Part shown: positions 47,701-55,379 of the stretch, piece by piece
Position numbering within the stretch: the first letter of the stretch is position 1
Layout of the letters: each line of letters starts with the position of its first letter
Assembly (NCBI GenBank): GCA_002385605.1
Contig: DGDU01000033.1
Span: forward strand, 21,396 to 85,395
Reading direction: 5' to 3'
Length of the DNA stretch: 64,000 nucleotides
From: Christensenella sp. UBA3944
GTDB lineage: Bacteria > Bacillota > Clostridia > Christensenellales > DTU072
The notes under the pieces: model-generated
The model's input: only the letters and a program-made list of their open reading frames with translations
Told to the model about the DNA's origin: nothing
Databases searched by the model: none
Made by a program: the position numbers and the translations under genes

Positions 47701-50700
47701 GCGTTTGTTATAATGATGTTTTTTAAGGAAGAAGGAATATAATATGTGAATTCCTCATCCGCCCCGTATTGGGTGATTTCGGCGAAGCCCGCCGCGGTCT
47801 CTGCGCCGAAGATATACCCTAGCATGGCGTCCGCCCCGCCCGTAGCCTCACGGTTTGCCCCGATATAGGGCAGGCTTATCGTTTCAAGCGACAGGCAGCC
47901 CCTGAACAGGCCCTGCCCTATATGGGTAAGGGCGTTGGGCAGGTAAACCGTGCGCAGGTTGACGCTGTTTTCGAAGGCGTAATCGCCTATATACGCAAGG
48001 TTGCTGTTGGGTACGCTAAGCACCACAGATACCAGGTTGGGCATATTCGAGAAGGCGCCCTCGCCTATCGAAATTACGCTGTTCGGGATATTCAAATCCT
48101 GTATTACGGTAGCCCTGAAAGCGTAATCGCCTATCGTGCGAACCCTGTTAAGGTTAATTAAGGATAGGTTGTTCGCGCCGTCAAAAGCGTAATCGCCTAT
48201 GGCAGTAATCGAGTTGGGAAGCACAATCCTTTCGATTCCCGTATTGCCGGCAAAAGCCCTTTCGCCAATCTCCTCTGCGCCGTCGTTAATGGCGACTTCC
48301 TCAATCGAGGTATTCATGAACGCGCCGTAGGGTATGCGGTCGGCGCTGGTTATCGCCACGCTCGCGAGCGTGCCAGGTATGAAGTAATAAGCAAAGCCGC
48401 TGTCGGAGTAATACTGCTGAACGGCGCCCGCGGAGGGCTCGTCCGAATACCCGAAGATGTATCCGAACACGGCGTCGGGAGTGCCCTCGACATCCCTCGC
48501 CGAGCCCACAAAGGGTATAGTAAGCGCCTCGAGGGCGTTAAGCCCGTACAAAGCGTTAGCCTCTATCGTTATAATATTGGCGTTAAGCTTTACCTCAACA
48601 AGGCTTGCCACATTGTAAAGCGCGCCGTAGCCTATCACGGAAGCGTTGGTTACTTCCAGGTATGCAAGCCCCGAAGGAATTATGTAATGGCCTTGCTGCC
48701 CTTCGGCGTATTGCTGCGTAACTCCGCTTTCATCTTCCGCGGGAGCGAACAGGTAACCGAGGATAGCCTCGGCGCCCTCGGCGTTACGGCTTTTGCCGAT
48801 AAAGGGTATAGTGAGGGCTTGAAGGTTTTGGCAGCCCTCTAACGCCTTAGCGCTCATTTCGGTTACGGTGTCGGAGATTACGATTTCCTCAAGCGAAGCT
48901 ATATTGGAGAAAGCCCCGTAAGGTATGCGGGTGGCTTTTGTCACATTTACATACTTTAGCCCCGCGGGTATATGGTAATAAGCGAAGCCGCCTTCGGAAT
49001 AATCCTGCCTTATCGCGCCCGCCGTTTCGCCGTCGGAGTAATTAAACAAATACCCGAGCACGGCGTCGTCGGTGCCGTTGGCGTAACGGGCGGAGCCTAT
49101 GAAGGGTATCGTGAGGGCTTCCAATGCCCCGCACCCCTCAAACATAAGGGCGGACATCCTGGCAAGCTCGGAAGAAATCTTTGCCTCGGTTAGCGAAACG
49201 CAGCCCGCGAAGGCCTTATGCCCTATCGCCTTTACGCCGTCGGACATCGTCACTTTAATAAGGCTTTCGCAGCCCTCGAAGGCCGAAGCGCCTATCCTCA
49301 CCAAAGAGGAAGGCAGATACGCCTCGAGGATTGCCTCGCAGCCCATAAACGCCTTAGAGCCTATGGTTGTAAGCCTGTTAAAGGCGCGCAGGTCAAGACC
49401 CTCAATCCTGTTAAACTCGGCAAGGTTTACGCAGCCCTCAAAGGCCGAGTCGCCTATCGAGGTTATCGTTGCGGGAAAGCTCATTGCCCTCAGGTTCACA
49501 CAGCCATAGAAAGCCTTTTCGGCTATCGCCGCAATATGGGTTATATCCAAGTTGATAATATCCCTGAGCGCCGCGCTGCCCATAAAGGCGCCCGCCTCGA
49601 TGGCTGCGAACTGCTCGGCGGTGAAGGTTACTCTCTCGAGCGCCGAATACGCGAACGCCATCGAAGCTATCGAAGTCACATTCGCGGGTATGGAGAAAGC
49701 GGTTATCACACTTCCGCCGTCGTTCCTGTTTGCGGGGTATTGGATAAGTTTGGTGCCTTCATAGTTATAAAGGACGCCGTCTACGGACCTGAAATACATT
49801 CCGCCCATAACATCGATGCTCTCGAGGGCGGGGCAGCCTATAAAAGCGCCCGACGCGATTTGCTTTACGCTCGAGGGTATGGTTATTCTCTTTATGTAAG
49901 AATTGCCCGAGAAAGCATACTTGCCTATGGCGGTAACGGGTATTTCGCTGCCGTAATACTGTATGGTGTCAGGGACATTTACTTCATCGACAGAAGAGTC
50001 GCCGAAATATTTGGTAAGTATAGCCTCGTTATTTTTAATATAAAACCTGAAGTCGCCTACCGCCACGATTTCCATTTCCGCGCCTTCCTTCCAGTAGATG
50101 GCGGGATCGTCCCATCTGTCCTTCCAATCGGCGGGCTTTGCCGCTCCCGTGGCGTAAACCACAATTAAGCCGCTTCCCGCGAAGGCGTTCCTGTCCACGG
50201 AAGTAATGCTTTGGGGCAGGGTTATGGTCTTTATTCCCGTCTTATTTACGAAGGCGCTGCCTATGGACACGACTTCGTCATTGCCGAAGATGCTGCCGGG
50301 AACGGTGATTTCTTCGCTGCTTCCGGTGTAGGAAGTGATATATACCGAACTGACGCGGTCGTTGTCGTTATACTCGACAAGCACATAAGCGTATTTTATA
50401 TTTTCTTCCGTATTCTCATACTCGTCGGTATACGCCTCATAATTTACCGTAAGGAGGGGGCAATTATGGAAGGCGAGGGCGCCGATGTAAGTAAGCGACG
50501 CGGGCAGCTCTATGCTGCTAAGGGCTTTGCAGCCGTTGAAAGCCTCATTGGCAATGCTGATAAGCGTGCGGGGCAGGCTTACATTCATCAAGGAAGCGCA
50601 GCCCATAAACGCCTTTTCGCCGACATATACGGTGTTCTCGAGAGTTATCTGCCTTATTTCGCCGCAACCCGAGAACGCCCCATATGGGATCGAGCGGCTG

Positions 50701-53135
50701 TCCGTGATGATAACGCTCTTAAGCGACACGGGCAGATAATATCTTATGTAATTGATGTCGTCGTACCACTGATACGCCGCCGAGCTACCCGTGAAATAGC
50801 TGTTGCCGAAGATATACCCGAAAACGCTTTCGGAAGACCCCGCTTCCCCTCTCGCGCTTCCCACGAAGGGTATGGTGAGCTCTTCTAGCAGGACACAGCG
50901 GTCGAAAGCGTTGCTGCCTATCCATGTTACGCTGTCGGGTATAATCATCTCGGTAACGGATGTGCCCGCGAACACATAGCAGCCGATGGATTTTAAGGTA
51001 TCGGAAAGCGTGATTTCTATTAGCGAGGTGCAGTCATAAAATGCGTAGTTTCCTAAAGTTTCGACACTGCCCGGCACTGTGAAATTGTTAAATGTTTTGC
51101 CCTGCGGGTATTGGATGAGGCTCTTTGCGTCCGAGCTGTATAACACGCCGCCGTTTGACATGTAAACACTGTTGCCCGGGGCTACAAGAATCTCCTCTAG
51201 CGACACGCAGCCGCGGAAGGGCCCGTTTCCGATGTTGCTTACGCCCGCGGGAATGGTAAAGCTGGTAAGAGAAACACAGCCGTTAAAGGTTTCGGCGTCT
51301 ATGTTCTTTATCGAGGCGGGAAGGTTAACCGTCATTAGCGCGGTGCAGTTTTTGAAGGATTCGGTGCCAAGGCGGCTCACGCCGTTATGCAGGGTAACCA
51401 TCGTTATGTAGGAATTGCCGCGGAAGGCGTCGTTGGAAATAGCCGTCACGGCTACGCCCTTATAGGTAGAGGGCACAAAGACTTCCGCCTCCAGCCCGCT
51501 GTAGCCCGTAACGATGTAAGTGCCGTCGCCCGCCAGCGTAAACTTAAGCCCCTGGGTTTGCTTTTCTTTCCACGAAGCTATAACGGCCATATCCTGTGTG
51601 TATTCCCACTTGGCGGGGGCAAAAGCCTGCCCGTTAAGTGTCCAGCCGGCGAAGTCGTAGGCGAACCTCTCGCCCTTAACCTCGGTAAGCCTGTAAATAA
51701 AGTTTTCGTCGTATCTTACCTCTATGTACTTGCCGTTTTCGTCCGAAAGCGTGGCGCCGCTAACCGTCGCGCCCTCTTCCAAAGCGGTAAAGTACAGCTT
51801 GTATACATTGGGCCTCAGCGAGCCGAACACCTCGAGGTCGGTCGCGGGCATCTTTTCGGGAAGCTCTCTCCAGCCCGTAAAGGTGTAGCCCGTCCTCTGC
51901 GGGTCTTCTATGGCCTCGACATCGTCATTCGCCCTGTAGGTTTTTATCAGGTATACTTCGCCGTCAAGATAATAAATTAGCGAGAATGTATATGTGAAAT
52001 ACCCGCTTACTATAATATCCCTCGCGGGCATCGTGGCGGGAATCTCGCCGCCTTCATAAGCCCAGCCCGAGAACATGGCGTTGGGCTGGGTGGGGTAATC
52101 TATGAGGACTATTGGCTCGCCGCAAAGCACGTCCTGCGTCCAGTAATGGCTGTCGCCAACGAGATATCTTATGTAGAAAGTCTGCGGGGAGAATGTGCCG
52201 TAAATATCAAGGTCGTAAGCGGGCATGGTAAGAGGCACGGGGGCGCCGCCCTCGACAGACCAGCCCATAAAGTTAAAGCCGTCCTTCCTGGGGTCGGAGG
52301 GCTTGAAGGTGATGGATTGGTTATATTCGTATTCTATCTCGAGGGGCTTGCCGTCCACTATGTAGGGAACGCCCTCGATGAAGTACCTGACTTTATATTT
52401 GTTAACCTGCCATTTTGCAAAAACTATAAGGTTTCCCGTTGTGCCCTTTTCTATCCTGGTAACCTCGGTGTCGTTCTCGTCAAACCACCCGAGGAAGGTG
52501 TAGCCTTGCCTCTGGGCGGGGCTGAGGGTTATGGTCGAAGTTTCTATTGTGTATTTTGCGGGGTTTGCCTGGGGATTGGTGCCGTCCTCGATGTTGTTGT
52601 ATGTAATCGAATAATCAATAAGACTCCATTTGGCGCGAAGGGTTATGTTTCTTGTGGGCTTATAGGGAGATGTAACAGGGTTTTTATCGTTTACATTTTC
52701 AAACCAGCCCAAGAACCTGTAGCCCGTTTTTGTCGGCCTGGGAAGGTCGTCTATTTCCTCTACGCCCTCCTGCCTGGCGACCGCCGAGCCGCCGTCCGAG
52801 TCAAACTCGACATCATACTTTGGTTTTTCAACCGGGGGCGTAACCTTTTCTTTCCATTTGGCGTAAACCGTAACATTGCCGCCGTAGCGAAGCAACTCAT
52901 CTTTGGTTACATGCTTGGAATAAATATCCTTGTCGAAGAACCAGCCCTCAAAGGTATAACCTTCCCTCACGGGGTCGGCGGGCAAATCGAAGTCTTCGCC
53001 GTTAAGCTCGATAGGCGGGATTTCGTTACCTCCCTGCGTATCGAAGGTTACGGTGTAAGTTTGGGGCTTGTCGTTACAGGCCGCTATACCGACTATAAGA
53101 CAAAGAGCCAAAAGAGCCAAAAGGACTTTTTTCAT
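41769..53135 (-). CDS. giant BspA-type leucine-rich repeat surface lipoprotein (3788 aa)
   Basis: One uninterrupted 11.4-kb frame. MKKVLLALLALCLIVGIAAC is a lipoprotein signal with Cys20 as the lipidation site. Seven tandem Listeria-Bacteroides-type repeats (beta-grasp, each with a GYxFxGW-like block and a final W) fill residues of about 27-522. The rest is LRR_5/BspA-type leucine-rich repeats (IGxxAFxxCxxLxxITLPxxVxxI), interrupted 17 times by a PF[VIA]G...GY[IL]FG module. No LPxTG, transmembrane end or other domain is seen at the C-terminus, so anchoring should be through the N-terminal lipid. BspA proteins mediate adhesion and host or matrix binding in several species; the ligand here is unknown. 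A GGAGGT ribosome site and a consensus promoter precede it. Confidence 0.93.
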   Translation of the reverse strand: MKKVLLALLALCLIVGIAACNDKPQTYTVTFDTQGGNEIPPIELNGEDFDLPADPVREGYTFEGWFFDKDIYSKHVTKDELLRYGGNVTVYAKWKEKVTPPVEKPKYDVEFDSDGGSAVARQEGVEEIDDLPRPTKTGYRFLGWFENVNDKNPVTSPYKPTRNITLRAKWSLIDYSITYNNIEDGTNPQANPAKYTIETSTITLSPAQRQGYTFLGWFDENDTEVTRIEKGTTGNLIVFAKWQVNKYKVRYFIEGVPYIVDGKPLEIEYEYNQSITFKPSDPRKDGFNFMGWSVEGGAPVPLTMPAYDLDIYGTFSPQTFYIRYLVGDSHYWTQDVLCGEPIVLIDYPTQPNAMFSGWAYEGGEIPATMPARDIIVSGYFTYTFSLIYYLDGEVYLIKTYRANDDVEAIEDPQRTGYTFTGWRELPEKMPATDLEVFGSLRPNVYKLYFTALEEGATVSGATLSDENGKYIEVRYDENFIYRLTEVKGERFAYDFAGWTLNGQAFAPAKWEYTQDMAVIASWKEKQTQGLKFTLAGDGTYIVTGYSGLEAEVFVPSTYKGVAVTAISNDAFRGNSYITMVTLHNGVSRLGTESFKNCTALMTVNLPASIKNIDAETFNGCVSLTSFTIPAGVSNIGNGPFRGCVSLEEILVAPGNSVYMSNGGVLYSSDAKSLIQYPQGKTFNNFTVPGSVETLGNYAFYDCTSLIEITLSDTLKSIGCYVFAGTSVTEMIIPDSVTWIGSNAFDRCVLLEELTIPFVGSARGEAGSSESVFGYIFGNSYFTGSSAAYQWYDDINYIRYYLPVSLKSVIITDSRSIPYGAFSGCGEIRQITLENTVYVGEKAFMGCASLMNVSLPRTLISIANEAFNGCKALSSIELPASLTYIGALAFHNCPLLTVNYEAYTDEYENTEENIKYAYVLVEYNDNDRVSSVYITSYTGSSEEITVPGSIFGNDEVVSIGSAFVNKTGIKTITLPQSITSVDRNAFAGSGLIVVYATGAAKPADWKDRWDDPAIYWKEGAEMEIVAVGDFRFYIKNNEAILTKYFGDSSVDEVNVPDTIQYYGSEIPVTAIGKYAFSGNSYIKRITIPSSVKQIASGAFIGCPALESIDVMGGMYFRSVDGVLYNYEGTKLIQYPANRNDGGSVITAFSIPANVTSIASMAFAYSALERVTFTAEQFAAIEAGAFMGSAALRDIINLDITHIAAIAEKAFYGCVNLRAMSFPATITSIGDSAFEGCVNLAEFNRIEGLDLRAFNRLTTIGSKAFMGCEAILEAYLPSSLVRIGASAFEGCESLIKVTMSDGVKAIGHKAFAGCVSLTEAKISSELARMSALMFEGCGALEALTIPFIGSARYANGTDDAVLGYLFNYSDGETAGAIRQDYSEGGFAYYHIPAGLKYVNVTKATRIPYGAFSNIASLEEIVISDTVTEMSAKALEGCQNLQALTIPFIGKSRNAEGAEAILGYLFAPAEDESGVTQQYAEGQQGHYIIPSGLAYLEVTNASVIGYGALYNVASLVEVKLNANIITIEANALYGLNALEALTIPFVGSARDVEGTPDAVFGYIFGYSDEPSAGAVQQYYSDSGFAYYFIPGTLASVAITSADRIPYGAFMNTSIEEVAINDGAEEIGERAFAGNTGIERIVLPNSITAIGDYAFDGANNLSLINLNRVRTIGDYAFRATVIQDLNIPNSVISIGEGAFSNMPNLVSVVLSVPNSNLAYIGDYAFENSVNLRTVYLPNALTHIGQGLFRGCLSLETISLPYIGANREATGGADAMLGYIFGAETAAGFAEITQYGADEEFTYYIPSSLKNIIITNALHIGEGALSGIPALNVTLNENLASINKKAFYMAQIAAVNIPASVVTIDESAFEGSALQTITFEVIGSRLAYINAKAFFGTAITSVSVPAGVLAIGDYAFANNLSLASVTFAVAAQLVNIGDSAFRGNTAITAITFPASLRYIGDYAFEGCENLAGITFAAGSALETLGDYAFAHTKVSTVALPASALEIGDYAFAHTLLSSISFGTNSALARVGSYAFAHSNLATFAIPSGVTYMGVNPFYETPVSGLNLSGYRSGYKVVSGVLFSKDGSVLISYPKSLNAASYTVPDGVVRIDAYAFASNTYLQTVSLPSGLLSIGFAAFKDCANLDTVSFRGGPSLLVIEYEAFYNCANLRIFDIPSTLTRIEEKAFAETDRLIALNLEGCEELTYIGDYAFENSGIAFARLPASLIEMGEGAFKGAYNLASVNLADTALGYIAKEAFAGANSLTGAVLPASVRTIGEAAFMDCVSLVQVSLNQTLSSIGDKAFYNTAIATIALPRSLESMGDLAFGNNASLKNITVPFVGKSPSDSDPALDEVFGGSAAIENITIANDTLEIAITNKTFRGITALRSLTLGAGIVSIEEGSLRGNLIIESLDLPFAGTSADAVGANAVLGSIFGFGEATDAGVTEQFISETESVYAFIPATLKTVIVNRAGGYGAFSNIASLQNLTVRDGGALGKNLIVGCTGLVSLELPFAGAGADAEGAESSLMYLTGEPLTNLNNIKLTSVTKLTTSAFPAGFNLKSIEISGDIASIPEGVFANCKALESVVLPFVGESASASGREGLLGYLFGFTDQSASGAVRQYFEAGNYFYSEIPASLVSVTVTGDSVVSDGAFSGMANLRTFRALGKVSIGDRAFIECPSLQLIDIGGNARILSIGDYAFYGAAFETITISADVGTIGAYAFANCHNLISVNFESGSRLISVGEGAFSGCDVLRQITLPDGVREIGYEAFKDCASLEEAVIPQTVLTMGEAAFEGCVNLVSLTLPFVGKDKDKNVPTTDEHKLGYLFGHAADNANVPIALKTLTVTAAAFLASDAIRDTRITALYLNEGITQIGAYAAYNTALENITIPASVLAIEGHAFENSALRSVVFASGSKLSTINEAAFKGCASLADIVIPDSVTFIGSAVFNGCPLSQRFSVPFIGSARDATGANAVLGYFFGRAESGGISQKYAQQTSPISFEIPTTLKNVTVTSATAINYGAFSGCHFITSISINSGVATIGALAFEGCVSLETLTVPFVGERTNSVDARATMRHVFGTESESGISSVQTLVITSAVTIAENALLGMTGLVNLTLNNVTSIHRGAFSGCLNLENLTVPYIGARSVADGQEALLGYWFEQVAAGASGAVGQHYGDGAGQIAYARIPQNIRNITVTNASGIGYGALSGLSNLTTLTINKEVTSVGKSAFKDSGIQTLTVPFVGASRSATGEAATINYVFGGAPSNLTVVNITDAARIRTNSFSYNTRITTITLPAGLVAIESGAFSGLTALRSITIPASVTSIGANAFEGCAQLNEIIFAAGSQLQVIGAAAFKNTALTQIAIPAGVESIGIGIFEGVTGLERLTVPFIGASPSAAGQNALLGYFFNFVSQGMNTTAQVYGEGTTVYTRLPNNLYSVTVTNATNIASGAFYNCDEITELYLNSGIVSIGASAFANCKGLTSIVIPDSVTSIASGAFAGCSALESVTLPFVGSNRSASGAAALFGYIFGEATEGTIGATTQYFSTSGSRTFYIPEALRSIAITSASAIGYGAFYNLTAVTSITINEGITEIPAKAFYNCRSITSLTIPYSVNIIEGGSLEGTNSLVSLSIPFAGRSLSATGAQSQFGYIFGTAGEYAANVVKQHIMAGGTLTETLYNIPFTLRYVTLTKATEIKEYSFAGCMGIATVTLSRRITAIGKYAFADASSLSMLYGDFSELARIEEGAFLDCRSFLGLDLSEAPVNIVIGERAFAGCASLNYVNLPRGASNIGKDAFADSGIAE
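42100..50885 (-). repeat. 17 recurring PFxG / GYxFG modules inside the leucine-rich repeat region
   Basis: By reading the protein I count 17 copies of a module of about 50-80 residues that opens with L(T/S)(I/V/L)P(F/Y)(V/I/A)G. Most copies continue with (L/F)GY(I/L/F)FG, a variable Gln/Tyr-rich stretch, then IPxxLxxVxVTxAxxIxYGAFxN, which leads back into ordinary repeats. Copies near 46.1, 45.6 and 43.4 kb are shortened. The copies are diverged rather than identical. Confidence 0.85.
51570..53057 (-). repeat. seven tandem Listeria-Bacteroides-type beta-grasp repeats
   Basis: Seven consecutive segments of the giant lipoprotein each show a beta-strand start such as YTVTFDTQGG, a central GYTFEGW-like block and an ending near YAKW or YGxF. 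The last three are more diverged (FSGWAYEGG, FTGWREL, FAGWTLN). These repeats typically act as rigid spacers or binding modules in surface proteins. Confidence 0.85.
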
Positions 53136-53208
53136 CTAACTACCTCCGGCAGCACACACTCGGGTCTTAGGCATATTTATAAAAATAATATATAAATATA
53201 CATAATAC

Positions 53209-53237
53209 ATTCTACAATCATAAGCATATTATGTCAA
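53209..53237 (-). promoter_or_regulatory. sigma-A promoter of the giant lipoprotein gene
   Basis: On the minus strand TTGACA (53232-53237) and TAGAAT (53209-53214) are spaced by 17 bases. The start is predicted near 53202, about 67 bases before the ATG, with an AT-rich leader and the ribosome site GGAGGT. Confidence 0.85.
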
Positions 53238-53310
53238 TAGCAAACAGAGCGAATCGCGTCCTGATTGAAGGGCAAAATGAACGGGCAAAAACGGATTTAT
53301 TAATTATTGA

Positions 53311-53348
53311 CAAAAAAATAACCGCGGTAAAAATCAATCTCCCGCGGC
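53311..53348 (-). terminator. probable intrinsic terminator of rnc
   Basis: CCGCGG (53342-53347) and CCGCGG (53322-53327), self-complementary copies, form a stem with a 14-base loop. On the minus strand TTATTTTTTTG follows. It is 20 bases after the rnc stop and would isolate the giant gene from the plsX-rnc transcript. Confidence 0.75.
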
Positions 53349-53366
53349 AAATATGTTTTTTATGTT

Positions 53367-54041
53367 TTATTCGTCCTGGAGGCCGCTGAAATATCCCTCG
53401 GCGGCGTCCTGCTCGGCCCTCTTTTTGGACGAGCCCGCCCCGCGGCAGACGACATTTCCGTCTATCGAAACAACGGATACAAACCCGCCTTCGGGCGCAG
53501 GCTTTGTGTCGAATTCCAGCTTTTTGCCGCACCTTGCGCAGGTTTCGTACAGCAAGGATTTATAATCGCCGTTTTTTGCCGCGTACTCGCTGTGTATGAA
53601 GTCGGCAAGCGACTCGAGCACAAACTTTTTGCAGGCGTCAATGCCCCCGCCGTCCACCATAATGGCGCCGGTTATCGCCTCAAAGAGGTCGGCTTTTACG
53701 GCCTGGCTCTTTCTCACTTCGTCCTGTATCGTCCCGCCCGAGGTCTTAAGATATTTTATGAGGTCCAGTCTGTCGATGGCGGCGCTAAGCGTCCTTGTCG
53801 ATACAAGGTTAGCCCTCATTTTTGTGAGGTAGCCCTCGGATTCTGTCCTGTACGCGTCAAAGAGATATTCGGCGACAATAAAATTAATAATGCTGTCGCC
53901 CAGAAATTCCAGCCTTTCGTAGGATTGCACGCCCTGCTCGTTGGCGTAAGAGCTGTGCGTGAAGGCCGTAAACAGCAATTCCCAGTCCTTGAAGAAATAG
54001 CCTATTTTCTTTTGTACTTCGACGATATCGAAGTTTCTCAT
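53367..54041 (-). CDS. rnc: ribonuclease III
   Basis: A 224-residue RNase III. The catalytic signature YERLEFLGDSIINF lies near residues 40-53, with the second acidic patch in the AVKADLFEAITGAI helix. A C-terminal dsRNA-binding domain occupies about 155-222 (ending SSKKRAEQDAAEGYF). It processes rRNA and other double-stranded RNAs. It overlaps plsX by four bases. Normally smc follows; here the giant lipoprotein gene intervenes. Confidence 0.97.
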   Translation of the reverse strand: MRNFDIVEVQKKIGYFFKDWELLFTAFTHSSYANEQGVQSYERLEFLGDSIINFIVAEYLFDAYRTESEGYLTKMRANLVSTRTLSAAIDRLDLIKYLKTSGGTIQDEVRKSQAVKADLFEAITGAIMVDGGGIDACKKFVLESLADFIHSEYAAKNGDYKSLLYETCARCGKKLEFDTKPAPEGGFVSVVSIDGNVVCRGAGSSKKRAEQDAAEGYFSGLQDE

Positions 54042-55048
54042 TGCTCCTTAGGTGTCAGATATGCCGCGATTTCGCCCGTTACGCCCTTTTCGGCAAGCTC
54101 TTTAGCCTGCAGCACCGAGGCCGCAACAGATTTCGCTTTAGAGCTCCCGTGGGACTTTACCACTATCTTGTTAAGGCCCAACAACACGGCGCCGCCGTTG
54201 TCGTTGTAGTCCATAGTTTTCTTTATGTTTTTGAATACGGGCTTAAGCAAAAGGTATCCAATCTTTGCCCTTATTCCACCGCCCATAATGCCGTTTTTGA
54301 TAAGCGTAAACATCGAAAGCGCCGTGCCCTCGCAGGCCTTAAGCGCGATGTTGCCCGAAAACCCGTCGGCGACTATTACATCGTAGCCGCCCGAGAGTAT
54401 CTCTCTGGCCTCTATGTTCCCCGCGAAATTGAGCGCGGTGTCCCCTTTAAGCAAGGGGAAAACTTCCTTGTTTAGCTCGCTGCCCTTTGTATCCTCTGTA
54501 CCGTTGGAAAGAAGCCCGATCCTGGGGTTTTTGATACCCAAAACGGCCTTTGCGTACGCCGCGCCCATATAGGCGAACTGGTGCAGGTAAACGGGCTTGC
54601 ACTCGGAGTTTGCGCCGCAGTCAATAAGGATTACATTGCCGCCCTTTACCGTGGGGAGAATGGGCGCTAAGGCGGGGCGCACAATGCCTTGTATCCTTCT
54701 CACGAGAAGCGCGGCGGCGGTCAGTACCGCGCCCGTGCTTCCAGCCGACACAAAAGCGGCGGCCTCGCCGTCCTGCTCCAGCTTTCTGAGGCCCATAACA
54801 ATGGAGGAATTTTTCTTCTTGCGCACGGCTTCGGTGGGCTGGTCTTCGTTGGTGATAATCTCGGGAGCGTCCAGAATCTCAACCCTGTTCGGGTCGTATC
54901 GGAGCCCCTCGAGCTCTTTTCTTATCGCGCCCTCCGCGCCCGCCAGGACAAGGCAAAAGCCCTCCGCCATTTTGAGGGCCTCTATCCCGCCTTTTATAAT
55001 TTCGGACGGGGCGTTGTCGCCGCCGAAAGCGTCAAGGATTATTTTCAT
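54038..55048 (-). CDS. plsX: phosphate acyltransferase PlsX
   Basis: A 336-residue enzyme that makes acyl-phosphate from acyl-ACP for phospholipid synthesis. It opens with KIILDAFGGDNAPSEIIKGG and carries FVSAGSTGAVLTAA and IADGFSGNIALK-type blocks (here VADGFSGNIALK). fabD, fabG and acpP, which often lie between plsX and rnc, are absent. It follows rpmF across a hairpin. Confidence 0.96.
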   Translation of the reverse strand: MKIILDAFGGDNAPSEIIKGGIEALKMAEGFCLVLAGAEGAIRKELEGLRYDPNRVEILDAPEIITNEDQPTEAVRKKKNSSIVMGLRKLEQDGEAAAFVSAGSTGAVLTAAALLVRRIQGIVRPALAPILPTVKGGNVILIDCGANSECKPVYLHQFAYMGAAYAKAVLGIKNPRIGLLSNGTEDTKGSELNKEVFPLLKGDTALNFAGNIEAREILSGGYDVIVADGFSGNIALKACEGTALSMFTLIKNGIMGGGIRAKIGYLLLKPVFKNIKKTMDYNDNGGAVLLGLNKIVVKSHGSSKAKSVAASVLQAKELAEKGVTGEIAAYLTPKEQ

Positions 55049-55061
55049 AAGTCCTCCTTAT

Positions 55062-55104
55062 AAAAATAACGGGAGGTGGCGTGCCTCCCTTGTGCGTTAT
55101 TTTT
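55062..55104 (-). terminator. hairpin terminator overlapping the rpmF stop
   Basis: GGGAGG pairs with CCTCCC around a seven-base loop (55071-55089), and outer AAAAATAAC / GTTATTTTT arms flank it. On the minus strand the structure ends in GTTATTTTTAT before the plsX ribosome site AAGGAGG. It may partly terminate after rpmF. Confidence 0.65.
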
Positions 55105-55288
55105 CCTCTTTGACTTTCTTGGTTACGACCTGTACGCCTTTATAATATCCGCATGCGGGACAGACTTCGTGACTGTTGATAAGTTCGTGGCACTGCGGGC
55201 ATTCTACCAGATTGGGTGCTGTAATTTTCCAGTTCGCGAATCTGGAGTTGGTCTTAGCCTTAGATACTTTTCTTTTTGGTACAGCCAT
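55097..55288 (-). CDS. rpmF: ribosomal protein L32
   Basis: A 63-residue zinc-form L32 starting MAVPKRKVSKAKTNSRFAN. Zinc-binding cysteines are C30, C33, C43 and C46 (CPQC and CPAC). An in-frame GTG at 55297 lies inside the GGAGGTG ribosome site and is not the start. The DUF177/YceD gene that often precedes rpmF is missing; a consensus promoter takes that place. Confidence 0.97.
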   Translation of the reverse strand: MAVPKRKVSKAKTNSRFANWKITAPNLVECPQCHELINSHEVCPACGYYKGVQVVTKKVKEEK

Positions 55289-55319
55289 GTTGCGCACCTC
55301 CTCGATGTTTAGCTAGATA

Positions 55320-55348
55320 ATTATATCCAATAAGCGCGTTTATGTCAA
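55320..55348 (-). promoter_or_regulatory. sigma-A promoter of rpmF-plsX-rnc
   Basis: Perfect TTGACA (55343-55348) and perfect TATAAT (55320-55325) with 17-base spacing on the minus strand, about 30 bases before the rpmF start. Confidence 0.96.
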
Positions 55349-55379
55349 ACTTTTTTGCGCCGATATCCTAAATTATGGC

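Noticed and set aside
52146..53195. A 349-codon plus-strand frame opposite the start of the giant lipoprotein
   Set aside because: Antisense to the signal peptide and beta-grasp repeats; composition mirrors them and no ribosome site is present.
53218..53532. A 104-codon minus-strand frame overlapping the rnc end and the promoter of the giant gene
   Set aside because: It is out of frame with rnc, covers the terminator and promoter, and has no ribosome site or domain.
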